Shown here: positions 17,908 through 26,897 of the stretch, in pieces
How the letters are laid out: each line of letters starts with the position of its first letter
Position numbering within the stretch: position 1 is the first letter of the stretch
Assembly: GCA_964628905.1 (NCBI GenBank)
Contig: CAZVNS010000002.1
Coordinates: 1-64,000 of the forward strand
DNA: 64,000 nucleotides
Direction of reading: 5' to 3'
From: JAJPXC01 sp964628905
GTDB lineage: Bacteria; Bacteroidota; Bacteroidia; Bacteroidales; Muribaculaceae
The notes under the pieces: model-generated
Told to the model about the DNA's origin: nothing
Database searches by the model: none
What the model saw: the letters and a program-made list of their open reading frames with translations, nothing else
Program-made: the position numbers and the translations under genes

Positions 17908-17960
17908 AGTATAGGAGAGGTGCGCAGCTATGCTTTCGGGCTGAGAAGTAGCCCTCCGAC
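17908..17960 (+). promoter_or_regulatory. Structured 5' leader candidate
   Basis: Within the ~100-nt leader there is a hairpin GGGCT-GAGAAGT-AGCCC (17938-17954), a small GCA-GCTA-TGC stem (17924-17933) and a possible outer pairing of GGAG (17914-17917) with CTCC (17954-17957, competing with the hairpin). It contains CTGAGA as in thiamine-pyrophosphate riboswitches but lacks the second conserved half, and the downstream gene has no thiamine link. I call it only a structured leader. Confidence 0.35.
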
Positions 17961-17996
17961 GTGATAACAAAGTAATAAACACATAATCATTATCGC

Positions 17997-19934
17997 ATGA
18001 AAAAGATTTACACTTTATTAGCGGCTGCCGCCATAGGACTCTCCGCCTCTACCCAACAGCTCGCAAACAATGGCTTTGAGGGCACCTGGAGCACCGCCAC
18101 CCCCTTCACCTCATCGACATCTGCGACCATCACTGTGGGTGAGAACCCAGAGAATTGGGTGATCTCGCACGTTACAGGTTTGACAGGAGCAGTTATGAAT
18201 GGTACCGGCAAGCAGGCCCTTGGATCAAATGTGGCAGGATATAACTCAAACTCAGCTGTTGAACTGAAGAATGCTGAAACCGGAGCTCTTACTATTAAAC
18301 GTAATGTACCCGCTTATCTTACCACCGGAACAACGTGGTCCACAGCAGTATCATTAAACAAAACAGATGGAGGAACATTCGGTTCAATCCCCTTCACATA
18401 TCGCCCAGATGCTGTGTCGGTGATGTACAAGCGTACATTCGGTTCTGAAAATCAGGAAAATGCTACAGTAGTTGCTTATCTGTGGAAGGGCACGTGGGTG
18501 CAGAAAGATGTGCCTGCTGCTATCGTGTTGTCAGGCACCCCCAATATGATTGATATGGAGGATCGCGACCGTTGCGTGCTCGGCTACTCTCTCGATGGTT
18601 GCCAAGGTGGTGATATCACTGAGACAGGAGAGCTGATTGGTAAAGTTATCTACTATATCGAGGGCGCTCAAGAGGATTGGAAAGAACTTGAGGTTCCCAT
18701 CGAGTATGTATCTGACGCTACCCCTGAGAAATTCAACGTTATCTTCTCATCCAACGACTACTTCACTACTACTGTCGGTTTGGACAACACCCTGACCGTT
18801 GACGACGTGAAGCTCGTGTACTACTCGCGCTTGGCTTCGCTGAAGTATGACGGCGCTGACGTGGCCGGCTTCGACCCAGAGGTTTACAACTACGACCTCA
18901 CCGACATCGAAATGCCCGACGACGCCTCGAAGGTAGCCTACACCCACATGGGCAACTCCGGCGTGGCTAAGACCACCGCCACAGTCGATGCCGCCAACAA
19001 CTGCATACTCCTGACCGTCAACAACGCCCACGGCGCTGACAAGGATGGCGCAAACCAGCACGTCTACACTCTGCAGTTCGCCGCCAAGAAGGTTGCCGCC
19101 ACCTCAATCACCCTCGACCAGACCGAGTTGACACTCAAACCCTCGGAGACCGCAACCCTCACCGCCACCGTGCTCCCCGCCGATGCCGATGACAAGACCG
19201 TCACCTGGTCGACCGACAACGCCCTTGTAGCCGACGTGAAGGATGGCGTGGTTACAGCAGTCAACGCCGGTACCGCCACCATCACCGCCACTTGCGGCAC
19301 ACTCACCGCCACCTGTATTGTGTATGTAGAGCAGGAAGAAGATCCTGTTTTCCCCGAAGATGCCACCGTATTCAAGGGCACTTTGGTGATTGAAATGCTT
19401 GGTAGCCAGGTCAATGAAGGTGATCTCACCAACTATTATGTTTATGTCACCCTCCAAAATGAGCCCAAGGGTTCGCAAGCACGCGTGGGTGATGAACTAT
19501 ACACTCTGTCGCTCCCCAACTTCCAGCTCGACCTTGGTAATGGTCCTGAATCCTTGGGTGACATCATCATCGAAAACGTAACTACAGAACTCCAGCCCGA
19601 CGGCTCACTTACCTACAAGGGAGAGAAGGAGGGCCTGGAGCTTGCCGATGGCGCAATCGTGGCCGACGTGAAGTGCGAAGGAACAGAGATAGACGGTAAG
19701 CTCACAATGAGCATCCCCGTGACCTGGAAGATGGACGAGGATACTGAGATACCCATCGACGTGACCTTCAACGGTGAGCGCGTGCAGACCGGCACCGGTG
19801 TTGAGGCCGTGAGCGTCGACAACGAGGACGCTCCTGTAGAGTACTTCGACCTCCAGGGCCGCCGCCTCGCCAACCCCGGCACCGGCATCGTAATCCGCCG
19901 CCAGGGCAGCAAGGTTGAGAAAGTGATCCTCTAA
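17997..19934 (+). CDS. Secreted PCMD / Ig-like / calycin multidomain protein
   Basis: This is a 645-residue exported protein. After a signal peptide (residues 1-19) comes a PCMD-like (putative carbohydrate metabolism) jelly-roll region, about 25-275. A linker follows, then a bacterial Ig-like group 2 domain (about 365-445: SITLDQTELTLKPSETATLT, later VTWSTDN). A calycin-like beta-barrel covers about 455-615, and the last ~28 residues form a tail (FDLQGRRLANPGTG ... RRQGSKVEKVIL). That tail is nearly the same as in the protein at 56882-58822 and resembles Bacteroidota C-terminal sorting sequences. A cell-surface glycan-related role is likely but not shown. It is a single-gene unit with its own promoter, leader and terminator. 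Confidence 0.8.
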   Translation: MKKIYTLLAAAAIGLSASTQQLANNGFEGTWSTATPFTSSTSATITVGENPENWVISHVTGLTGAVMNGTGKQALGSNVAGYNSNSAVELKNAETGALTIKRNVPAYLTTGTTWSTAVSLNKTDGGTFGSIPFTYRPDAVSVMYKRTFGSENQENATVVAYLWKGTWVQKDVPAAIVLSGTPNMIDMEDRDRCVLGYSLDGCQGGDITETGELIGKVIYYIEGAQEDWKELEVPIEYVSDATPEKFNVIFSSNDYFTTTVGLDNTLTVDDVKLVYYSRLASLKYDGADVAGFDPEVYNYDLTDIEMPDDASKVAYTHMGNSGVAKTTATVDAANNCILLTVNNAHGADKDGANQHVYTLQFAAKKVAATSITLDQTELTLKPSETATLTATVLPADADDKTVTWSTDNALVADVKDGVVTAVNAGTATITATCGTLTATCIVYVEQEEDPVFPEDATVFKGTLVIEMLGSQVNEGDLTNYYVYVTLQNEPKGSQARVGDELYTLSLPNFQLDLGNGPESLGDIIIENVTTELQPDGSLTYKGEKEGLELADGAIVADVKCEGTEIDGKLTMSIPVTWKMDEDTEIPIDVTFNGERVQTGTGVEAVSVDNEDAPVEYFDLQGRRLANPGTGIVIRRQGSKVEKVIL

Positions 19935-19944
19935 CCCCTCGCCC

Positions 19945-19964
19945 TCGACATCAATCGACATCTC
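19945..19964. repeat. Two 10-bp TCGA-type repeats after a stop codon
   Basis: TCGACATCAA (19945-19954) is followed by TCGACATCTC (19955-19964), 10 nt after the stop codon and just before the terminator hairpin. Confidence 0.45.
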
Positions 19965-19969
19965 TTACC

Positions 19970-19997
19970 GAAGGCTCCGCGACACCGCGGGGCCTTC
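19970..19997 (+). terminator. Terminator hairpin after the PCMD protein gene
   Basis: A 12-bp stem, GAAGGCTCCGCG (19970-19981) with CGCGGGGCCTTC (19986-19997, one G-U pair) and loop ACAC, lies 35 nt after the stop. It is followed by only a weakly T-rich tail. Confidence 0.65.
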
Positions 19998-20052
19998 GTT
20001 CGTCAGTGAGGGGTCATCAGCGGAGTCTGCGTGGCAGGCGTGACAAAAATAG

Positions 20053-20142
20053 CGTCGGGTGTCAACCCGACGGTGGCTCATACGCCGTTACATGTTGAAG
20101 TCATTTCCACCCCTGGTGTGCCTGCGGATCGGTGCGGATCGG
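20053..20142. repeat. Intergenic hairpin and 10-bp duplication
   Basis: A perfect 8-bp stem CGTCGGGT-GTCA-ACCCGACG (20053-20072) and an exact tandem duplication TGCGGATCGG x2 (20123-20142) lie between the PCMD gene terminator and the promoter of the next gene. The first resembles dispersed hairpin repeats such as the pair at 33264-33317. No function is evident. Confidence 0.4.
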
Positions 20143-20182
20143 AGCATCAGCTAATTGTCGCTATTGTATTGAAAAAATTCAC

Positions 20183-20190
20183 TACATTTG
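20183..20190 (+). promoter_or_regulatory. -7 box of the receiver-PEP-binding protein gene
   Basis: TACATTTG matches the consensus; TTG at 20164-20166 precedes it at a short 16-nt spacing. It fixes the downstream ATG at 20211 as the start, because the open frame from 20031 would begin upstream of transcription. Confidence 0.55.
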
Positions 20191-20210
20191 TGGCGCAAAC
20201 CGCAAGCACT

Positions 20211-23174
20211 ATGAACGAGGAATCACTCTCACAACTATACCTTAAGGACACAGCCTTCCAAAACCTGATGCAGCGGCGCATTTTCAACGTGCTGCTGATA
20301 GCCTCACCCTACGACGCCTTCATGATGGAGGAGGATGGCCGCGTCGAGGAGCAGCTCTACTTCGAATACGTGTCGCTCCACTTGAGTTCACCCCCGCGCG
20401 TCACCCGCGTGCTCCACGTCAGCGAGGCCCTCGATGCCCTGTCGCAGAAGCACTTCGACCTGATCATCGCCATGCCCGGCCTCGACATCAGCGAGACATT
20501 TGCCGGCGCCAAGGAGATTAAGCGCGAATACCCCGACATACCCATCGTGGTGCTCACCCCCTTCTCCAAGGAGGTGTCGCGCCGACTCGCCGCCGAGGAC
20601 TTCGGTGGCATCGACTACGTGTTCTCATGGCTCGGCAACATGGACCTGCTGCTGGCCATAATCAAGCTCTTGGAGGACCGCATGAACGCCGACAACGACA
20701 TCCTCGACGTCGGAGTGCAGACCATCCTCCTGGTTGAGGACTCCGTGCGGTTCTACTCCTCGATACTCCCCCACCTCTACCGCTTCCTGCTCAAGCAGTC
20801 GAAGGAATTCTCGACCGAGGCCCTCAACGAGCATGAGCAGATGCTGCGAATGCGCGGCCGCCCAAAGGTGATCCTCGCCCGCGACTACGAGGAGGCCGTG
20901 ACCCTCTACAACAAATACCAGGGCAACATGTTGGGAGTGATCAGCGACGTGTCGTTCAAGCGGCGCGGCGAGAAGGACTCCCAGGCCGGACTCCGCCTGG
21001 CCCGCTACATGCGCCAGTGCGACCCGTATCTGCCGATCATCATGGAGTCGTCGGAGATAGCCAACCGTGATAAAGTCAGCGAGTTTGGCGGCACGTTCCT
21101 CGAAAAAAATTCCAAGAAGCTGCCCGTCGACTTGGGCGACGCCATCATGGCCAACTTCGGCTTCGGCGACTTCGTGCTCCGCGAACCCCGCACCGGGCGC
21201 GAGATCGGGCGCATCCGCGATCTGAAGGATATGCAGCACAAGATATTCGACATCCCTGACGACACCCTGCTGCACCACGCCTCGCACAACGACATATCGC
21301 GCTGGCTCTACTCGCGTGCGATGTTCCCCATCGCCGACGTGATCAAGATGCACCGCTTCAAGTCGATCGACGAAGCCCCCGCCGTGAAGCAGCTCTTCTT
21401 CGACCTGATCGTCAAATACCGCAAGATGAAAAACCGCGGCGTGGTGGCCGTGTTCCAGAAGGACCGCTTCGACTACTACTCCAATTTCGCTCGCATCGGC
21501 CAGGGCTCGCTCGGCGGCAAAGGGCGCGGCCTGGCGTTCATCGACTCCATCATCAAGAAGAACCCCGTGTGCGACAACTTCGACGGTGTAACCATCTCGA
21601 TACCCCGCACCGTGGTGCTCTGCACCGACATCTTCGACGAGTTCATGGCTACCAACCGGCTCTACCCCATAGCCCTGAGCGACATCCCCGACGAAGAGAT
21701 ACTCAGCGCCTTCCTTCAGGCAAAACTCCCGGAGCGATTGATCGATGACTTCATCGCCCTGTTTGAGGTGATCTCCACCCCCCTGGCCATCCGATCGTCG
21801 AGTCTGCTCGAAGACTCCCACTACCAGCCCTTCGCCGGCATCTACTCCACCTACATGATACCCCTGCTCGATGACAAGTACGAGATGCTCAGGATGCTCT
21901 CCGATGCCATCAAGGGTGTCTACGCATCAGTATTCTACGCCGACTCAAAAGCCTATATGACAGCCACCTCCAACGTGATCGACCAGGAGAAGATGGCCGT
22001 CATAATCCAGGAGGTGGTAGGGCGCGATCATGGAGGCTATTACTTTCCGTCGTTCTCAGGCGTAGGGCGCTCGCTCAACTACTACCCCATCAACGACGAG
22101 ACCCCCAAGGATGGCGTGGCCGAGATAGCCGTCGGCCTTGGCAAATACATAGTCGACGGCGGGGTAGGGCTGCGGTTCTCACCCAAGCACCCCGACAAAG
22201 TGTTGCAGACCAGCGAGCTCAGTTTGGCCCTGCGCGACACCCAGACCCGCTTTTACGCCCTTGAGGTCAACAAAGACCCCGCGGACTTCAGTGTCGACGA
22301 CTCATTCAACATCACCCGCGTAAAGATCCAGGACTTCGCCGGCACCGGCGCGTTGAAATACATGGTTTCTACCTACGACCCCGCCGACCAAGTGCTCCGC
22401 GACTACGAGGAGGGGCGTGGGCGGCGAGTTGTGACCTTTGCCAATATGCTCAATCACAGCGTATTCCCCCTGACCAAGGCCGTCGACTTCATGCTCCAGA
22501 AGGGGCAGGCCGAGATGATGCGTCCCGTCGAGATAGAGTTTGCCGGCGAGGTCGATGAGAAGGGAGCGATGAAAGGGCGCGTCTACTGGTTGCAGATACG
22601 TCCGATAGTCGACCGCAAGGATTTGGTGGACGACACCGTCATGTCGCTCCCCGACGACCGCGTGATACTCCGCAGCAACACCGCATTGGGGCACGGAAAC
22701 ATCGAAAATGTGGACACAATCGTCTATATTCGCCCCGAATGTTTCAATTCTGCTAATAATTTAGCTGTCGCGCTTGAAATTGAAAAAATAAATCGTAAAT
22801 TTACGGCTCAAGGCGAAGGCTACGTGCTGATCGGCCCCGGAAGGTGGGGCTCGAGCGACCCCGCGCTTGGCATCCCGGTGAAATGGCCCAACATCTCACA
22901 GGCGCGTGTCATAGTCGAGGCATCGCTGGGCAACTACCGCATCGAGCCCAGTCAAGGCACACACTTCTTCCAAAACCTCACATCGATGGGTGTGGGCTAC
23001 TTCACTATCAACCCGGCATCGGCCGACGGTGTCTACAACATCGACTACCTCAACTCCCGACCCGCCATCTACGAGTCGGAGGCCGTGAGGATCGTGAAGT
23101 TCAGCCATCCATTAGCCATCGGCATCAACGGTGTCAAGGGTGAGGGAGTGGTGGCCAAGCCCGACGAACGATAG
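20211..23174 (+). CDS. Receiver-domain / PEP-pyruvate-binding (PPDK-N-like) fusion protein
   Basis: This is a 987-residue cytoplasmic protein. Residues ~20-150 look like a degenerate receiver. Residues ~170-310 form a second receiver with an acidic pocket (LVEDS), phosphoacceptor candidate in ISDVSF (about Asp245), Ser in MESSE and Lys in EKNSKK (about 298). From ~430 on it is a pyruvate-phosphate-dikinase ATP-grasp domain: GSLGGKGRGLAF (about 432-443) and AIRSSSLLEDS (about 526). The swivelling phosphohistidine domain and the PEP/pyruvate barrel of real PPDK or PEP synthase are absent. It is therefore not expected to make PEP; a phospho-signalled ATP-dependent phosphotransfer or binding role is an inference. 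The start at 20211 is chosen from the promoter position. Confidence 0.8.
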   Translation: MNEESLSQLYLKDTAFQNLMQRRIFNVLLIASPYDAFMMEEDGRVEEQLYFEYVSLHLSSPPRVTRVLHVSEALDALSQKHFDLIIAMPGLDISETFAGAKEIKREYPDIPIVVLTPFSKEVSRRLAAEDFGGIDYVFSWLGNMDLLLAIIKLLEDRMNADNDILDVGVQTILLVEDSVRFYSSILPHLYRFLLKQSKEFSTEALNEHEQMLRMRGRPKVILARDYEEAVTLYNKYQGNMLGVISDVSFKRRGEKDSQAGLRLARYMRQCDPYLPIIMESSEIANRDKVSEFGGTFLEKNSKKLPVDLGDAIMANFGFGDFVLREPRTGREIGRIRDLKDMQHKIFDIPDDTLLHHASHNDISRWLYSRAMFPIADVIKMHRFKSIDEAPAVKQLFFDLIVKYRKMKNRGVVAVFQKDRFDYYSNFARIGQGSLGGKGRGLAFIDSIIKKNPVCDNFDGVTISIPRTVVLCTDIFDEFMATNRLYPIALSDIPDEEILSAFLQAKLPERLIDDFIALFEVISTPLAIRSSSLLEDSHYQPFAGIYSTYMIPLLDDKYEMLRMLSDAIKGVYASVFYADSKAYMTATSNVIDQEKMAVIIQEVVGRDHGGYYFPSFSGVGRSLNYYPINDETPKDGVAEIAVGLGKYIVDGGVGLRFSPKHPDKVLQTSELSLALRDTQTRFYALEVNKDPADFSVDDSFNITRVKIQDFAGTGALKYMVSTYDPADQVLRDYEEGRGRRVVTFANMLNHSVFPLTKAVDFMLQKGQAEMMRPVEIEFAGEVDEKGAMKGRVYWLQIRPIVDRKDLVDDTVMSLPDDRVILRSNTALGHGNIENVDTIVYIRPECFNSANNLAVALEIEKINRKFTAQGEGYVLIGPGRWGSSDPALGIPVKWPNISQARVIVEASLGNYRIEPSQGTHFFQNLTSMGVGYFTINPASADGVYNIDYLNSRPAIYESEAVRIVKFSHPLAIGINGVKGEGVVAKPDER

Positions 23175-23201
23175 ATTAACCTGATAGTCTGAATATATCA
23201 C

Positions 23202-24683
23202 ATGGCAATATTCGAAGCATTTAAGCGCGCCCTGGGTTTCAGCGGCGAAGATGACGACGAAGTGGAGGGCATCGACGCAACGGTGACCCCACTTTCGGCA
23301 CGTCGCGAGCTCTACTCGGCAACAGCCCGTCCCGACCATAAGATAGAACCCTCGCACGACGAGCCCGCCCCCGTCGACGACACACCCCAACAGCCCGACG
23401 AGGCTATGCGGCTGAGGATCTTCGACCGCGTGGTGGAGATTTTCAACGAATCGCTACCGGCCTTCCTCAAAGCCGCGGTCGACCCCGAGGCCCAGCGCCG
23501 ATACATCTACGACGCCCTCGACGAGTCGATGAAACGGTATCTCAATACCTTGGAGAGGAACGCACAGTCGCGCCAACATGACGCATGGATGCGCGAGCGT
23601 CAGCGCCTCGAAGGGGAGACCCGCGAGCTGCGCGAACGCATCAAGGAGGCCGACGAGAAGAGCGCCAACTATACCAAGCAGCACCTCAGCTCCGACCGCC
23701 AGCTGCGCACCCTCAAGGACCGCATCCACGACCTCGAGCAGCAGATAGCAAACCTCGAAGGGGAGAAGGAGCAGTTCCAACTCGAAAACCGCAGCCTCGT
23801 CAACAAACTCCGCGTATGTTCAGTGCAGGTGAGCGACGACGATATGGACTACGCCACAAAGCTCCAGGAGGTGTCGCAGAAATATGAGATAGCCCAAGCG
23901 ATGATCAACGACCTCACAGTCCAGGCATCGGAGGCCAAAGCCGAAGCCTCGGAGCGTGCCGAAGCCCTGCTCGAGACCCAGCAGGAGTTGTCGAAAATCA
24001 AAGAGCAGCTCGCCGAGAGCCTCAAGCCTGTTGAGGATCCCCGCGTCAAGGAGTATGCCGACACCATCGACGACCTCCGCAAGCAGATCACCGAACTCCA
24101 GGAGCAGTTGCAACAGAGCCAAGCATGGCGCGTCAAGGCCGAGGATGAGTTGCAAAACACCAAGGTGAAGCTCAAAGAAGCCAACGAAGACCTCCAAGCT
24201 CTGAACAACCTCGAGGCCGCCGTGACCAAGTTTGAGGAAGTGAAGACGGCCAAGGACACCCAGATACGTCAGCTCGCCACCGACAAAAACCAGCTGACGA
24301 TGCTCGTCGACTCCCTCAAAGCTGAGGTGGCAGCGCTCAAGCGCACCATCGAGGCCAACCTCGACACCCAGGTGAAGAAGGAGGGTGAGCTCAACAAAGA
24401 GATTGAGTTGCTCAAGGAGGACCTCGAGCGGCATCGTGCCATACATCTCGACGAAATCCCCGAAGAGCCTGCGCCAACCCCAGCACCTGAGGCCCGCAAA
24501 CAGCGCCGCAAACGTAAGCCCAAGATCACAGTCATCGACGACTCCATCGACGACACCGACTGGCTCGTGTCGACCCCCGACCCCGGCAAGGGGATAATAT
24601 CGGAGCCCGACCCGGAGTTCGGCTACCAGGCCCCCGCACGCAAGCCCACCCCCACCAACGACGACCAACTCTCACTGTGGTAA
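23202..24683 (+). CDS. Long coiled-coil protein of unknown function
   Basis: This 493-residue protein has no signal peptide. The N-terminal ~60 residues are acidic and Pro-rich. About 65-120 is a globular helical part (FDRVVEIFNESLPAFLKAA). About 125-420 is almost continuous heptad coiled coil rich in Glu/Leu/Gln. The tail is basic (RKQRRKRKPK) and then acidic and Pro-rich. I do not recognise a named family. It lies 27 bases after the receiver-PEP-binding gene and just before DPP IV, so it is probably cotranscribed with the former. A structural or scaffold role is only a guess from composition. Confidence 0.7.
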   Translation: MAIFEAFKRALGFSGEDDDEVEGIDATVTPLSARRELYSATARPDHKIEPSHDEPAPVDDTPQQPDEAMRLRIFDRVVEIFNESLPAFLKAAVDPEAQRRYIYDALDESMKRYLNTLERNAQSRQHDAWMRERQRLEGETRELRERIKEADEKSANYTKQHLSSDRQLRTLKDRIHDLEQQIANLEGEKEQFQLENRSLVNKLRVCSVQVSDDDMDYATKLQEVSQKYEIAQAMINDLTVQASEAKAEASERAEALLETQQELSKIKEQLAESLKPVEDPRVKEYADTIDDLRKQITELQEQLQQSQAWRVKAEDELQNTKVKLKEANEDLQALNNLEAAVTKFEEVKTAKDTQIRQLATDKNQLTMLVDSLKAEVAALKRTIEANLDTQVKKEGELNKEIELLKEDLERHRAIHLDEIPEEPAPTPAPEARKQRRKRKPKITVIDDSIDDTDWLVSTPDPGKGIISEPDPEFGYQAPARKPTPTNDDQLSLW

Positions 24684-24697
24684 AACAACCGTCAACC

Positions 24698-26881
24698 GTG
24701 AAACCAATCATTGCATCACTCCTAATATCAGCGGCAGCCGCCACAGCCTATGCCGCCGACCCCATCGTAGAGCAGATCCGCCCCTACGTATACCCCCAGT
24801 CTAACGCCGCGACCCCCTCCGGGATGGTCTATGCCCCCGACGGCCTGAGCTACTACCGGCTCGACGAAGATGGTAAGAAGATCAACCGCTACGACACCAA
24901 CTCCGGCAACATCGTGGAGACCGTGCTCGACGTGAACCACACCCGCACCTCCACCATCGAGAGCGTAGCCTCGTTCAGCCTGAGTCCCGACGGCTCGAAG
25001 ATGCTCCTCTATCAGGAGTCGACCCCAATCTACCGCCACTCGTTCATGGCTCCATATTATGTGTTTGAGATCAAGCGCAATATACTCAAACCGCTGTCGG
25101 CCAGGTTCGCACAGCAGCAGATACCGCAGTTCTCACCCGACGGACGCATGGTGGCCTTCGTGGCCGAGGGCAATATTTGGATCAAGAAGCTCGACTACGA
25201 CAACGAAGTGGCCGTGACCACCGACGGCGCCGCCAACAAGGTGCGCAACGGTATGCCCGACTGGACCTACGAGGAGGAGTTTACCGCCACCAGCGCCATC
25301 ACCTGGGCTCCCGACAACTCGCAGCTCTGCTTCCTGAAATTCAATGAAGAGCAGGTGCCCACCTACTCTATGACACTATATCAGGGAGCGTGCGACCCCC
25401 AGCCCCAGTACGCCCTCTACCCCGGAGAGTACAGCTACAAATACCCCGTGGCCGGTGAGCGCAACTCGCATGTGTCGATCCACGTCTACGATATCGAAAA
25501 CCGCACCACGAAGGATATCACCCTCGCCGGAGCGCAACCCGAGTACATACCCCGCATCACCTACGCCTACTCGCCCGAGCGGCTGATGGTGGTGACCCTC
25601 AACCGCGCGCAAAATCAGATGGACATCTACTCCGTCAACCCCAAATCGACCGTGGCAAAAAATATCCTTACCGAGCGCTCCACCACGTGGATTGAGCCCC
25701 AGGCCTACGAGGATATCGACTGGCAGGCCGACGGATTTGTGATGCAGTCGATACGCTCAGGTTACAACCACCTTTATAAATACACTTACGCCGGAGCACA
25801 GCAGCGTCAGATTACTTCCGGCGACTGGAACGTGACCGACTACTATGGCATGGACGCCGCCGGCAACCACTACTTCCAGTCGACCTCCACATCACCCCTT
25901 GACCGCACCGTCGAGGTGGTCGACGCAAATGGCGCCCGCCGCCAGTTATCCCCCGCCCAAGGTAGCGGTTCGGCAACCTTCTCCCCGGCGATGAACGTCT
26001 ACACCCTCTGCTACTCCAACACCACGACTCCACCGGTCTACACATTATGTAATATAAAGCACAAACAGCTGCGCGTGCTTGAGGACAACCAACAGCTCGC
26101 TATGAAGGCACAGTCGATGGCTCAGAAGGAATTTTTCACCATGCAGAGCGACGGCGTGACCCTCAACGGCTACATGATACACCCCAAGAACTTCAACCCC
26201 GGCCGACGTTACCCCGTGATCATGTGGCAGTACAGCGGCCCCGGTTCGCAGGAGGTGCTCAACCGCTGGCAGTACACATGGGAGCAGCAGGCTGCCGAGA
26301 TGGGATTTGGCGTGGTGTGCGTCGATGGCCGCGGCACCGGAGGTCGTGATGCAGAGTTCTGCCACATCGTTTATCGCCACTTAGGCCATTACGAGACTAT
26401 CGATCAGGTGAATGCCGCCCGCCATGTAGCCTCCCTCCCCTGGGTTGACCCCAAATGCATAGGCATCGCCGGATGGAGCTACGGAGGGTATGAGACACTG
26501 ATGGCCGCCTCCGACAAGAGCGCCCCCTACTCAGCCGCCGTGGCCATTGCCCCCGTGACCGACTGGCGCTACTATGACACCGTCTACACCGAGCGCTACA
26601 TGCTCACCCCCCGCGAGAATGAGGAGGGGTACGACGAGTCGGCCCCCATCTCCCGCGTGAACCAATTGGGCTGCCCATTGTTGATGATGCATGGCACATC
26701 AGACGACAACGTGCATCTGGCCAACACCATGGAATACGCCTCACGGATGATAGCCGACGGCGCGTTCTGCGACATGATGCTCTTCCCCGGCATGAACCAC
26801 TCAATCAAAGGCTGCGATGCCCGCGCGGTGGTCTACGGCAAGATGCTCAGCTTCTTCAACCAGCACCTTAACAACAAGTGA
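24698..26881 (+). CDS. Dipeptidyl peptidase IV family protein (S9B)
   Basis: This is an exported serine peptidase of about 727 residues that removes X-Pro or X-Ala dipeptides. The DPP IV N-terminal propeller covers about residues 80-430, and the catalytic domain has Ser in GWSYGGYETLM (about 594), Asp in TSDDN (about 669) and His in MNHSIKG (about 700). Two GTG starts are possible, 24677 and 24698. The second is preferred because it gives a clean signal peptide (MKPIIASLLISAAAATAYA) and does not overlap the previous gene. A second S9 peptidase is encoded at 13119. Confidence 0.9.
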   Translation: MKPIIASLLISAAAATAYAADPIVEQIRPYVYPQSNAATPSGMVYAPDGLSYYRLDEDGKKINRYDTNSGNIVETVLDVNHTRTSTIESVASFSLSPDGSKMLLYQESTPIYRHSFMAPYYVFEIKRNILKPLSARFAQQQIPQFSPDGRMVAFVAEGNIWIKKLDYDNEVAVTTDGAANKVRNGMPDWTYEEEFTATSAITWAPDNSQLCFLKFNEEQVPTYSMTLYQGACDPQPQYALYPGEYSYKYPVAGERNSHVSIHVYDIENRTTKDITLAGAQPEYIPRITYAYSPERLMVVTLNRAQNQMDIYSVNPKSTVAKNILTERSTTWIEPQAYEDIDWQADGFVMQSIRSGYNHLYKYTYAGAQQRQITSGDWNVTDYYGMDAAGNHYFQSTSTSPLDRTVEVVDANGARRQLSPAQGSGSATFSPAMNVYTLCYSNTTTPPVYTLCNIKHKQLRVLEDNQQLAMKAQSMAQKEFFTMQSDGVTLNGYMIHPKNFNPGRRYPVIMWQYSGPGSQEVLNRWQYTWEQQAAEMGFGVVCVDGRGTGGRDAEFCHIVYRHLGHYETIDQVNAARHVASLPWVDPKCIGIAGWSYGGYETLMAASDKSAPYSAAVAIAPVTDWRYYDTVYTERYMLTPRENEEGYDESAPISRVNQLGCPLLMMHGTSDDNVHLANTMEYASRMIADGAFCDMMLFPGMNHSIKGCDARAVVYGKMLSFFNQHLNNK

Positions 26882-26897
26882 CATAAACAGATACACA

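Noticed and set aside
17908..17976. Thiamine-pyrophosphate riboswitch
   Set aside because: CTGAGA is present, but the GAACCTGAT/GGATAAT half and closing stem are absent, and the downstream gene is not thiamine-related.
20031..20210. 60-residue N-terminal extension of the receiver-PEP-binding protein
   Set aside because: The frame crosses a hairpin, a tandem duplication and the -7 box at 20183; translation from 20211 fits the transcript.
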